Origin: Blastobasis lacticolella
Taxonomy: Eukaryota; Arthropoda; Insecta; Lepidoptera; Blastobasidae
NCBI GenBank assembly: GCA_905147135.1
Contig: LR990059.1
Location: forward strand, 12,733,001-12,797,000
Direction: 5' to 3'
DNA: 64,000 bases
Below, one piece after another: positions 54,401 through 63,790 of this stretch. The position numbers and the translations under genes were made by a program. Numbering within the stretch: the stretch's first letter is position 1; each line of letters opens with the position of its first letter. The notes under the pieces are model-generated. The model was not told the DNA's origin. It was given only the letters and a program-made list of their open reading frames with translations, and did no database searches.

Positions 54401-56330
54401 ACATCTTGCTGGCTGGTTTGGTTAGATACAACCATAAAGGTGATAAATCGCTTGGACGACCTTGGAGCGACATTCTCAGTGACTAATTGGTTCTAGGCCT
54501 ATATTCGCGGTTATCAGCTAGCAGTGCTAGCGGATGGGTTATGTTCTAGCTGGCGTGACCTTGAGACAGGCGTCTCACTTTGGTTTAATTTCTGGTGGTT
54601 TATTGCGGTAGCTGCAGTGTAGAGGAATCTCTAAGCTGAATATTGGGCTGTTATGGGCGGTTTGATGATGACAGTATGTAGTTGTTTAGGTAAAAGGTTG
54701 CAGTGCTATGTGTTCGTTGTCGAAATTTGCTTGCAGTAGTTGTTGGTTGAGACGAGTCAGTTTTGTTATTGATATGTTTATTACCTTTGAGTTTAGCTCT
54801 AGCCCAGACCTTGATTTAAGTTATAATTCTGAATAGACTAATTACTTATTCCGTTTCCCTCTACTCTGTGATTTAGCTATCGAGTTCAGTATCGCGGTAC
54901 GTAGATCAATGCGGGCGTTGGTAACTACTTACCTAGTACCAGCAGCGGCGACCATACGAAACTTATCTATGTTTCAGAATTCAGGTGGCTTTGAGGATAA
55001 CTTAATCCAGTATTGAAACCCGCAACAAATTCAGCGTAGTTCTATAGTTGAACCCTTATTTCGGTCACATCGTTCGCTTTGGTAGGTAGATTTGGACTGG
55101 CAAGTTTTCTGAGTGTCTATTTCAGTGGCTGCTGTAGACCCTTCCAAAACAGGCATGTGAACATGTAGCTTGTTCAACTAGGCTTCTAGACCCTCGCCCG
55201 CTTCCCGCTCCGCCTGCCACCATATCTGCGGCGTAATTTAGCTGCGAGCCCGCACAAAGCCTGCCCGCTGCGGTCGCTCGTCTTACCGCCGGCACCGCAC
55301 GATTGTGCCGTACTTATGTACTACGCCCGTGTATACGCGCTGCCCAGGCTGTGTACCTAACTACAAATACATGGTGTGGACTGTATAGGACAGTAGGTAG
55401 CTGGAGGCGTCAGCGTTTTGGCTCGAGTGCTGGCTAAGTACTGTTTTGTACGGTGGGTAGAATGACAGTCGCCAAAAGGTAGCTATGTAGGTTCTACCCA
55501 CACAAAATGCGCCTATTGTACTCAACTTGTTGTTGTAATTTGTTATCACTTTGTTTTCGAAGAGGATTTTAGAAAAAACCTAATCAAAGTCAATTACAGA
55601 GTCATTTATTTGTGACACAGGTAGCCATACATATCTAAGTTAAATTAAGTAAATTACAATAAATTTCCTTTTTCAAGTCAAATGTGTGTAAGCCTGATCA
55701 CATCCTACATGTAGGTACCTACCTACTCTGTCATACGTAGAATTTAGACACTTATTTAATATTTAAATAATGATGAATGGACAACGGTAGAAGTTATAGG
55801 GTTAAATCGATTGCAATATGTAATTTTAAGTTTCTAAAACATTACCTTGTATCTGTTTATTATCCCGAATAAAGATATATAAAAAAATATTTGAAGCAAA
55901 ATTGGATTGTCGAGCGGAAACCACCAGCCACAGATCATAGATCGATGCCATCAGCTCATCTCGTCAACAAGGTAATGCTGAACGACAAACACGTAATTGA
56001 TTTCGCATCATCAGCTCTCGTAACAGTTATTCCCGATGGTTTCACATCTAATATGCAGTTTTAATATCGTAAAACTTTTATGCTGCATTTGCTGAGATGG
56101 CCAGCGCGGCAGCGTCTGCGAGTAATCTTCTTTTATGGACTCACGACATTATTCACTTTAGTAATGTGCTCATTAGATGTTATTGACGAGTTAGAACGTT
56201 TACTGGTAGCGTAAACTGGTTATCGAGCGCAAGAAATCGTGAAGTAAATAAGCAAGTGATATGTGTTGGCCCAAAAACTGCCCAGATCTTGGGTCCAGAC
56301 CCCTACACCTCATCAAGCGACCTAGCTCTC
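54401..56330. other. No gene seen; CpG bit 55190-55340
   Basis: Mostly AT-rich unique sequence. GCGAGCCCGCACAAAGCCTG and GCCGGCACCGCACG mark the CpG bit. GTAGGTACCTACCTAC at 55714-55729. Confidence 0.5.
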
Positions 56331-56334
56331 CACA

Positions 56335-56371
56335 CATGTTTTCAGCCGCGTGCGCAGCGACTAAAAACATG
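56335..56371. repeat. Small hairpin
   Basis: CATGTTTTCAGCCGC and GCGACTAAAAACATG pair over 15 positions with two mismatches and a 7-nt loop; too short to classify. Confidence 0.5.
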
Positions 56372-56506
56372 GAGAAGCACCATGGTTAGAACATTCTAAA
56401 TTAAAGAAAAGTAATTGTATTTTATATAAGTACTTACAATAACAATAACTTTATTGCATAAAAATCTTTAAATAAAAAAAACTGTAGGCTAAACGTTTTT
56501 GCTTTC

Positions 56507-56556
56507 CATCTAGACGACCTTATGTTAGTTTATAGCCTAAGTGAGTCGTCCAGATG
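56507..56556. repeat. Small hairpin
   Basis: CATCTAGACGACCTTA pairs with TAAGTGAGTCGTCCAGATG (3-nt bulge, one G-T) around a 15-nt loop. Confidence 0.5.
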
Positions 56557-57334
56557 AATAAATAGCATCGAGTTTGTACACGATTGCATCATGTATAACA
56601 CAAGGACGTATCAGTTCGTCTTATATTATGCCTAAAGCATGTGATGTAGAGACAGTCAACGAAAGCTATGGGTATCAATTGTATAATTGACTATACACTT
56701 TATTCCAATGTTGTGTAAACTGTGACCTAATTAATTTTATTCGTTTGACATTTTACTATTATTCATTATTGTTGTGTTAGTGACTTGTTTTTTAAAAAAT
56801 GTAAGATAAAACATTATTTTAATTATCTTTGACGATATCTTCGTGACTTGCTTATATTATGACACGCGCTTAATATGATGTAAATTTCATTGAAAAATAT
56901 ATAATCGAATCTAATCTATCGACCTACTATCATCTGAATAGTGCCTCAATACGATAGTGGTCGTGTCTTCGCGCGCCTGTCGCGACGAACGATTCCGACT
57001 CGCAGCGATCCCGTTCGCCGAAGAGGAAGTTGTTATGCAAAAGTCGTAAATTCCTGTCCGGCCATGACAAGTGTCTGAATCGACGTCCCTCTCTGCACTA
57101 TGCGGAAGATGTGGACCGACAGCACGACGGGTTATTCTCGTGATGTCCCCCCCCGAGAAGTGATGTGTCCCCGATAACGGGGACTATGTCGACGCAAAAA
57201 GAGAGATGTTGTAAGGTGACGAGTCTGTTGTATCTGGCTGTATCGTAGCTCCCGAACGTAGGGACTGATTTCGATGGATTTTTTAAAAATCGTGATGGTT
57301 ATTTTAGTTTTATTAAAATGGATTGAGTAGTTTT
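56557..57334. other. No gene seen; CpG bit 56965-57010
   Basis: AT-rich. CTTCGCGCGCCTGTCGCGAC near 56968. C-run at 57147-57154. Confidence 0.5.
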
Positions 57335-57435
57335 TTTATTGCCTACTTAGGCACATGAACGAGCGGTCCACCTGATGGAAAGCGGCCACCATCTTCCAGG
57401 ACATCTGTAGACATACAATTTGACGAACCCCATGT
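57335..57435 (-). mobile_element. Jockey-like LINE 3' end, internally deleted
   Basis: On the minus strand ACATGGGGTTCGTCAAATTG, then GATGTCCTGGAAGATGGTGG, CCGCTTTCCATCAGGTGGAC and poly-A. The segment between DMGSFK and the GATGTCC block is missing relative to 57885-58034. Confidence 0.65.
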
Positions 57436-57719
57436 TGTTGTATGTAGTTTGGGAAATATTTGAACTGGGAAATATAGACTTAATTGGAGGTTATCCAGCG
57501 TCTATCGGTTAGATTTATTAACCATCTTAACGTCAATAACCCGGTTTTGTTATCGTGCGTGAGAGCCTGGAGCTCGTATAATAAAATTACAGCAGAGCCA
57601 CTGCCTATTGACAAACCGCCGTGACCCTGTTCAACACCGTGATCACTCGAACCCGGCTGCCAAGCCTGGAGTGGAGTTACCCTCAGACAAAATAAAATAT
57701 AATACAACCAGTACAATAA
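57436..57719. other. Probably LINE 3' UTR sequence
   Basis: No coding frame; it lies directly upstream of the LINE end at 57720-57790 and may belong to it. Confidence 0.35.
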
Positions 57720-57790
57720 AACCCTCCAGAAATGTGGAAAAGGCCCAAGCTCAGCAGTGGACTGTTATGGCTGTTGATGTAATGTGTCCC
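57720..57790 (+). mobile_element. LINE 3' end
   Basis: AATGTGGAAAAGGCCCAAGC, TCAGCAGTGGACTGTTATGG, CTGTTGATG: the CAGCAGTGGACTGTTATGGGCTGATGATG ending. Confidence 0.8.
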
Positions 57791-57829
57791 TATTAATGCG
57801 CAGCGCAACTGTCATTGCTGCTAAGTTTT

Positions 57830-58034
57830 TTTTTTATGTTACTTAGCAGACAAACAGGCAAGCGGGCCACCTGATGGAAAGTGGTCACCGCCGCCTATGG
57901 ACATCAGCAACACCAGGGGAGTCACCAATGCGTTGCCCGCCTTTAAAGAGACCTCTAATATACCTCTTGAACGATCCCATGTCATAGTCCAAAGGAAACA
58001 CTGTGGCTGGGAGCTCATTCCACATCCGAAACGT
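57830..58034 (-). pseudogene. Jockey-like LINE C-terminus with tail, frame intact for 49 codons
   Basis: The minus strand reads WNELPATVFPLDYDMGSFK, then RYIRGLFKGGQRIGDSPGVA, DVHRRR and stop at 57885-57887, followed by GACCACTTTCCATCAGGTGG, CCGCTTGCCTGTTTGTC and an A-run (plus-strand T-run 57828-57836). This is the reference copy in the window for relics at 22295, 23421, 39920, 46561, 48733 and 57335. All upstream coding sequence is missing. Confidence 0.85.
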
Positions 58035-58472
58035 ACGAGTTTATGTGTTTGTTTGTATTGTAGTATATTTTTTGCGTATCATTGAGTATACCAAACAAGA
58101 ATTTATCGCCGTCCCCAAGATCCGGACACGGGGACAGCGGGAATAACCCAGCTCAATATCTACATGCTACCTCTGCATGTGTGCGACTTACGGTGCATAT
58201 TCCCGATATGAATAGGAGAATTTGTCCCCGTACTTCCGCTGCCATGTCTGTGTATTGTTAAATGGGAATCTGATTTGGAGTGGTCTGTATGCAAAAATTT
58301 TGACGTTTCTCTCATGTATTATGTGATAGGTGGAGTAGGTTCTTGCATGATACGTACATTACATTTGTACATACGTTTTAAATGTGTAGAACTAAAGATA
58401 ATGTTTTTTTTGTGAGTACTAGTAAGTTAATATACCTTCATTTACTCTAACTGAAATGCTTGGCGACACAGA
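58035..58472. other. No gene seen
   Basis: GTCCCC/GGGGAC strings recur (58100-58235). Otherwise unremarkable. Confidence 0.45.
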
Positions 58473-58530
58473 CTTGCGGTGATACCCAGGCGGACTTTTT
58501 AGGCTTGAGTTGACTCAGTACCATACCTTG
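58473..58530 (-). repeat. Dispersed repeat family C, copy 3 (fragment)
   Basis: On the minus strand GGTACTGAGTCAACTCAAGC, CTAAAAAGTCCGCCTGGGTA matches the start of family C (TAGGACTCTGTCAAGCCTG, AGGAGTCCGCCTGGGTGAG). Confidence 0.65.
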
Positions 58531-59077
58531 CGAAAACTTCCTTGTACCTACTCAACTGAAAATTTATCTAAAATAAAATATTTTGAAATTAAAGACTCGT
58601 GTTCTTATATGGCTATTCCAATTTCATGGTGTCCCAGCCGGGTTGGGTCTGGTAGGGCTTACAATATTGCACCAATCCTTCGACTTACGGGTGTTGTGAA
58701 ATGCGAGTAATTTATTTATTTATTCCATAACATTATAGTTAAAAAACTAATGCACTATAAAATTACACAATGTTACATCTTAAAATGATACTTACTACAA
58801 ACTCAATTAACATTTCTCATTTCTTCATCATCTCACAGAAATTCAAAGACATCTTGCACACATCCGTCCATCGACTTGCAAAAATATCTCATATAATGTC
58901 TAGAGGCTAACCAGCTGGGAACTTCGCAGAACAGAAATGAGCATTTTTAACACCGAATCTCCAACCCGTCCTGCCAAGCGACGCGATGATGGCAAAGCCA
59001 CAGTAATCAAAATAAGATAGGTAAGTAAATATTCTGTCGCCAAAGCCGATGTACTGATGCTCTACCTACATAATTAG
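58531..59077. other. No gene seen
   Basis: AT-rich; (ATTT)n-like at 58708-58722. Confidence 0.5.
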
Positions 59078-59100
59078 GGAGTCCGGACTGTTATGGGCTG
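59078..59100 (+). mobile_element. LINE 3' end signature
   Basis: GAGTCCGGACTGTTATGGGC, then TGTTGTG; short. Confidence 0.45.
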
Positions 59101-59187
59101 TTGTGTGGTAAACGGTGTCCAACGGTGACTGAACCAAGTAATAGATTCAACTTAGAAAAAAACGCCAACAATTCCTTCCCACCTATT

Positions 59188-59570
59188 TCATACTCCTCCT
59201 CTCCCGGTCGCAGAATCCAGGGCCACACGACGGTGCTTTTTCGTCGAACTCCACTGTTTTATTTCGCTCCCCTGCAGTTGTTTGCGCACTAACCCGTCAC
59301 GCGGATGTGTAGCGTCGTCTCGTACCAAGGCGGCTCGTAAACCGTCGCCGTGTCTCGGTCGGCATCCAATGGCGCGATCATGGACATCTATCGGTGACGT
59401 TTCGGTTTCGTTGACGTAGCACAATCTAGTATTGGAGTGATTAACGTCCTCCAACAGAGTACAATATAATCTAATATTGGAATGATTGACATTCTCCAAC
59501 AGTGGTTCAACACACAAAATGGTAGAGGAGACTGCCTCGAGCGCGCATACAAACGTAGTTTGATCATATT
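59188..59570 (-). other. Open frame with in-frame 15-residue tandem duplication
   Basis: The minus strand is open for about 126 codons from just after a TAG near 59570. It reads QTTFVCALEAVSSTILCVEP, then LLENVNHSNIRLYCT followed directly by LLEDVNHSNTRLCYV, then a D/R-rich end to a stop at 59188-59190. The DNA repeat period is 45 bp (landmarks 59423 and 59468), so the duplication keeps frame, and 4 of 15 residues differ. No domain recognised; no in-frame ATG before the repeat. Could be a decayed repeat element or an exon. Confidence 0.3.
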
Positions 59571-60363
59571 TTCTATATTAGGCTATCAGACCCGATGAAA
59601 TTTTGTAGACGTGATCCAGAAATAAATATCTATGCTTGTGGTTTGTCAGACTTTAGGAATAATATATTGTTTCAAAGTTACACTGTTCAATAACCACTTA
59701 ATTTTAAACTTTGATATTAGCAAATATCTATTATCTTTGTCAGGTAACCAATCCTTTGGTTATTTGTTGTCATCGTTTACGTGAGTTTCTATCGCTTTGT
59801 TCCTCTCAATTTTATTCCCATTATGTAGCTAGCTACCAATTTTAGCTACGAAATGCCACGAACTAACGTGACGCTGAATGGACAATGAAAACAAAACGTA
59901 CGACAAACCTTTTCCGATAACCAGACGAGAATGACTCATGTAAATAATCACACCGCGCAGGGTCCTTCGCGTAGAATGATATGCCGGGTTTAGTACCGCG
60001 GACGCGGAGCCAGCGCGTTATAGTTGTGTACTCAGCGCTGGCGCAGTTTGGGAACTGGGAGCTGGGTATTTGCAATAATTGCTGAGTTTATCGGTTCGTG
60101 GTGGGAACTGTAGTTAGTGCTAGAAGTAAATATACAGGGTAGGTGATCAATCTAAATCGGTCAGTGGGGAGAAGTCCGAAACTATGAGTGATAGCGTAAT
60201 TTGTTAAGATTTTAGAAAATAAAATATTTCATTAATTCATATACATTGGCTGTCTGTCAAATTTCATTCCATTTTCATGCGCACGCAAAGTTATCCTGCA
60301 CGCACTCTCTCTAGCTAGAGCATGCTTGTGTTCTTTGTTTTTATCTATCCTCATAACAGAATA
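59571..60363. other. No gene seen
   Basis: AT-rich. 60160-60300 (AGTCCGAAACTATGAG, TGGCTGTCTGTCAAATTTCA) resembles dispersed repeat sequence but cannot be placed. Confidence 0.45.
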
Positions 60364-60450
60364 GTACAGTCAGCTGTAGAGAGGTATGACCCCCTTACCG
60401 TACATTTAATGTATGTAGGAGGGATCCATACACTCTGCAGCTGACTGTAC
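60364..60450. mobile_element. Foldback (MITE-like) element, 87 bp
   Basis: GTACAGTCAGCTGTAGAG at the left end and CTCTGCAGCTGACTGTAC at the right end are inverted repeats. Pairing continues inward (GGTATGACCCCC against GGGATCCATAC) almost to the centre (TACATTTAATGTA). ACAGTCAGCTGCAG ends are common in moth foldback repeats. Confidence 0.85.
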
Positions 60451-60660
60451 AATGAGTGAATACTCTACTGTTTACGCCGAGCGATTGAAACATTCGGTCG
60501 CTTGGTCGAACTGCACTGTCAAAGACTCTCTTCGTCCAAAGGCCAAAGTCTTAACTTCTACCACTACAAGTCCAAGAACAAGCATCCGTGTCCTAAGCAT
60601 ACGTCGCTATTTCCCCTCTATGTCCGCGTAATAAGATTTTTAAGTTTATCGCTTTCGAGA
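60451..60660. other. Spacer
   Basis: The frame 60502-60804 starts here and enters the tandem duplication; not coding-like. Confidence 0.45.
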
Positions 60661-61088
60661 GCCGAGTTAACTGTTTTTGGGTCATATTTCGCCCCGGCCA
60701 GGGTAATGGCGGTAGCCGAAAGCGCGGACCATATGCGGCGGCCAACGGTCGGTGCAACGGGGCATCGGTTTATTGTTCGTCGCTTTGACAAGAGTGCGCG
60801 CTAGATTGGTTTGCACTTAGGTATAGCGTCCCTGTCATTGTCGGATATTAGTCTTGGTAGCTGTCTATCCAATTGCCGCGTTAACCGTATTTGGGCCACA
60901 CTTTGCCCCGACCAGGGTAATGGCGGTAGTCGAAAGCGCGAACCATATGCGGCGGCCGACGGACGATGCCACGGGGCTTCGGTTTATTGTTCGTCGCTTT
61001 GACTAGAGTGCGCGCTAGATAGGTATGCACTTAGGTATGTCCCTGTCATTGTTGTTGTATGTTAGTCTTGGTAGCTGCCTGTTAAATT
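60661..61088 (+). repeat. Abutting tandem duplication, 214-bp units, CpG-rich
   Basis: Units 60661-60874 and 60875-61088. All landmarks are exactly 214 bp apart: GTTAAC at the start, CCAGGGTAATGGCGGTAG (60698 and 60912), CATATGCGGCGGCC, CGGTTTATTGTTCGTCGC, GAGTGCGCGCTAGAT and GTCTTGGTAGCTG. The two units carry only substitutions and a compensating few-base indel. Each has the TAATGGCGG core met in other CpG patches. Frames 60502-60804 and 60811-61002 lack recognisable domains. Confidence 0.9.
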
Positions 61089-61578
61089 TAGTTTCATTTT
61101 CTTTGCAAATTTAGCTTGCGCGAACTCTGGTACAGTACCACAAACTTTCTGACCCAGTGACGGCGTTGCTTTTGTTGGCATTGACATGTCGTTTTAAATA
61201 CAGTCCAAAATTAAGTGCCGCCAATTTTTCACATTTCCAGTTTTGGCCTCCGGATCAGATTATTTACGGCACTCGTATTGTGTCATTTAATTGGCTTTGC
61301 GCCGGCGCCGTAGAAATGTTACGTGTCACCGTACTCGCTATCGTGATGGAGTTTAGTTTCTATGGTGGATATGATGCTTATTTTCTTAGCTTGGTCTGCT
61401 CTATGTAAGGAGATTTCTCCTCTACATCTGCTTACTACATCTATCAAAAAAATTTAAGTAAACCTTAACATCCGGATCATTTTTTTTTAATCATTGTTAC
61501 TTCCCAATCTGTTGTATCAACCATAAGCCACTTCTCTGGTTATTAAATTGTCTCTCTCTTTTCCTCTTTATTTCAGCC
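61089..61578. other. No gene; short repeat 61234-61280
   Basis: 61234-61280 is the partner of 3661-3712 (TTCCAGTTTTGGCCTCCGG, ATCAGAT). A pyrimidine-rich tract TCTCTCTTTTCCTCTTTATT, then TCAG, ends at 61576 and looks like a splice acceptor. Confidence 0.4.
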
Positions 61579-61965
61579 AGAGCATCCAATTACCTCTTCC
61601 TTCCTCAGTTTCTTTGTGTATTTAGAATCTCTTTAGATAGAGAGGGTATACTGTGTCTTCTCAGGCGCCGATGGTGGACACTTCCCATGTCTTTTAAATT
61701 ACATGCAAACTCGTTGACATGTCGTGGGAGTCTGTTATCTGGATCCAATAAGAAAAAAAATGTCACTGAGTCTATTATGGATCTGGCCAACGGATCTTTT
61801 ACATTGACTATTGAATTTTCGTCTATGTTGCTTTCGCAACCCACGTACAGGGTATTTAATGAAGCACAGGGTAAGGACGGGAGTCGAAAGGATGTCATCA
61901 GGGAAGCGGTGCATTGGGTAATGTATGGGATGTTACCGTGGCGGAGTATAGGTATTCCAATATAA
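61579..61965 (+). CDS. Candidate exon or TE frame after a good splice acceptor, 128 codons
   Basis: After the polypyrimidine tract and AG (61575-61576) one frame is open to a stop at 61963-61965: RASNYLFLPQFLCVFRISLD, later MSFKLHANSLTCRGSLLSG, NVTESIMDLANGSFTLTIEF and KDVIREAVHWVMYGM. Composition is protein-like. No domain recognised. Caveats: the stop and the AATAAA just after it lie in the tail of SINE B copy 3; a 97-codon minus-strand frame (61605-61898) overlaps; no donor or upstream exon was identified. It may be part of an unrecognised transposable element. Confidence 0.25.
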   Translation, partial: RASNYLFLPQFLCVFRISLDREGILCLLRRRWWTLPMSFKLHANSLTCRGSLLSGSNKKKNVTESIMDLANGSFTLTIEFSSMLLSQPTYRVFNEAQGKDGSRKDVIREAVHWVMYGMLPWRSIGIPI

Positions 61966-62190
61966 ATAAATAATCGTGGACAAATTCACACAGCGCCATC
62001 TAGCCCCAAAGTAAGCTAAGCTTGTGTTATGGGTGCTAGATAACTGATAAACTACTTATATACTTTTAAATACATACTTATTATACATAGAACACCCAAC
62101 CCGTAACAGAAATTAATAATCATCATTTCAATTTCTGCCTGGCCGGGAATCGAACCCGGGACCTCTTGCCCCTGAACCACTCAGGTCGTC
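61961..62190 (-). mobile_element. SINE family B, copy 3 (deleted head)
   Basis: Minus strand; body matches copy 2 (CACAGCGCCATCTAGCCCC, AAGCTTGTGTTATGGGTG, GATAACTGATAAACTACTTA). The tRNA-like head keeps GACCTGAGTGGTTCAG and the CCGGGTTCGATTCC B box but has lost about 30 bp in between (GTTGGTTAACATGCCGGTCG region). Confidence 0.9.
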
Positions 62191-63354
62191 GTCGTAAGTA
62201 TCAATGGAATATTGACGACGATATCTCCTAACTAAAAAATTACAACTTTTCAAGAAACGAAAAAAATGTCTCTCATTTTTATTTTTATAGAAGTTTTTTT
62301 TGAAAGCTTATTCTATTAGTGTTTAAAGTTACGAAAAATCGAATATCAAACTTAGGGGTCTTGCCGTGCGAAATTGCATTCTGCGTCGATTGACATTAAA
62401 AACTAAAAATCGCCAAAATGGAACTTAGGTGGTATTGGTACTTCGTCGTCGATATGGTGTTTATTTTTCTTGGTCTCGCTCTAACCTTGGAATAATTCAA
62501 GCGCTGATTCTATAAATGCCGAGAAAAACATATTTACTTTGCTGCCTACAATACTTATGTCACCATTTGTGTCTGTCTTTCCAGCGTCAACCAGAGCATT
62601 ATATTACAAAACACGTGTCCGTTTCGTGTTTGGTTCGGTGTTTGTGGTTCGTTTTTGTTCTTGCATCTACCTATATATGAAGTTAATGGTAACTTGTCTC
62701 GTTGAAAACATCTTTCGTTGGACTAAATCACCGACAAAACGTCTTAGATGCAATCGATCGTCTGTTTCTTATTGTCGTAACTGTTTATGCGCTGTCTCGT
62801 CTCGGTTTCTAGGCATTCACCAGCCAGCTCGGCCGCCATGACATCTACGTTCATATTTTTGAATGACATAGCATATCTCATAGCCATAATAGTTTCAACC
62901 TCTACAGACCTCTGATGAGATTCTTGTACTAGCGGTAAATATACCTAAACTCGGAGATGAAATACCAGATCATAGGTGTAAACAAATTTTAAATTGAGTT
63001 TTTGTAAATATTGATAAGATTTTATTTCGGTCAATGATTTTTAATAATTCACCCTTGGGTTCATTTGTTATAGTGACAAGTTGTTTACACTTTTGATCTT
63101 GATTTTCATCTCCGACTTTATTATTTCAGCCGCCGGAAGCAGAGTTTTACCTGATTTGCTTTTTAAGGTTCTGTCAGATAAAGAGAGAGAGGAGAATGAC
63201 TAAATCCAATTATATTTTTATCATTTCTGTATTTATTTCTTATGCAATAAACAGTTTACATACATCCATACTAAATAACAAAAAATTCGAACCTATAGCT
63301 GTCTGTCTATCCCAGACGAATCGTCATAGTCACATGACAATATCACCTTAACAC
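62191..63354. other. AT-rich, no gene seen
   Basis: Frame 62539-62841 (100 codons) has no recognised domain. Confidence 0.5.
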
Positions 63355-63492
63355 TTAACGTAACACTGTAACCTTGAAGGCGTCTAGATTATAGTGATCA
63401 GGTAACACATTCGCAGGTAACGCGTTCCATTCCTTAGCCGTATGCATTTTAAAGGGTGAATTAAAGCTCGTGCAGATAGCCGGAAGATCCAC
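63355..63492 (-). pseudogene. LINE ORF C-terminus (EWNALPANVLPDHYNLDAFK)
   Basis: The minus strand has a 45-codon open frame: DLPAICTSFNSPFKMH, then TAKEWNALPANVLPDHYNL, DAFKVTVLR and stop. RTAxxWNxLPxxVxPDxYNLxxFK is the standard C-terminal block of Jockey/CR1-like LINE proteins. It is a distinct subfamily from 57885-58034 (VFPLDYDMGSFK). 5' truncated, no RT left. Confidence 0.8.
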
Positions 63493-63599
63493 AACCTATG
63501 ACCTACCTATATATTGATAGTCTTTTGGGTGTCCAACCCTAGCATGCACCCAAAACACACCATCCATATTACGTGTTTATCGGAGAGTTTTTATTTATT
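63493..63599. other. Spacer
   Basis: Nothing recognised. Confidence 0.4.
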
Positions 63600-63790
63600 A
63601 TTACCATCCCCGGCGCCCGCTCCCCGCCGGGCGCAGGTGAGTCCGCGGCGTTTACGACCCCGCCCGCTAACGAGTGCGCCCGTCATAATAAAGCGGCCGT
63701 AAATAAAGCAATTTGCTACGTGACGCCGCCGCGTGGACGGACCAGCGTAGATGCGTTCCGAGGGCATGGCGTTGGCGTGCAGCCAGGTGG
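63600..63790. promoter_or_regulatory. CpG-rich patch with GCGGCCGTAAATAAAG
   Basis: CCCCGGCGCCCGCTCCCCGC, CATAATAAAGCGGCCGTAAA (63684-63703) and GTGACGCCGCCGCGTGG: CpG sequence interleaved with TAATAAA/TAAATAAA sites. Three frames on both strands, none protein-like. Confidence 0.35.

Noticed and set aside
56335..56556. Two short hairpins as small RNA genes
   Set aside because: Stems of about 15 bp with small loops are expected by chance in 64 kb and are below pre-miRNA size.
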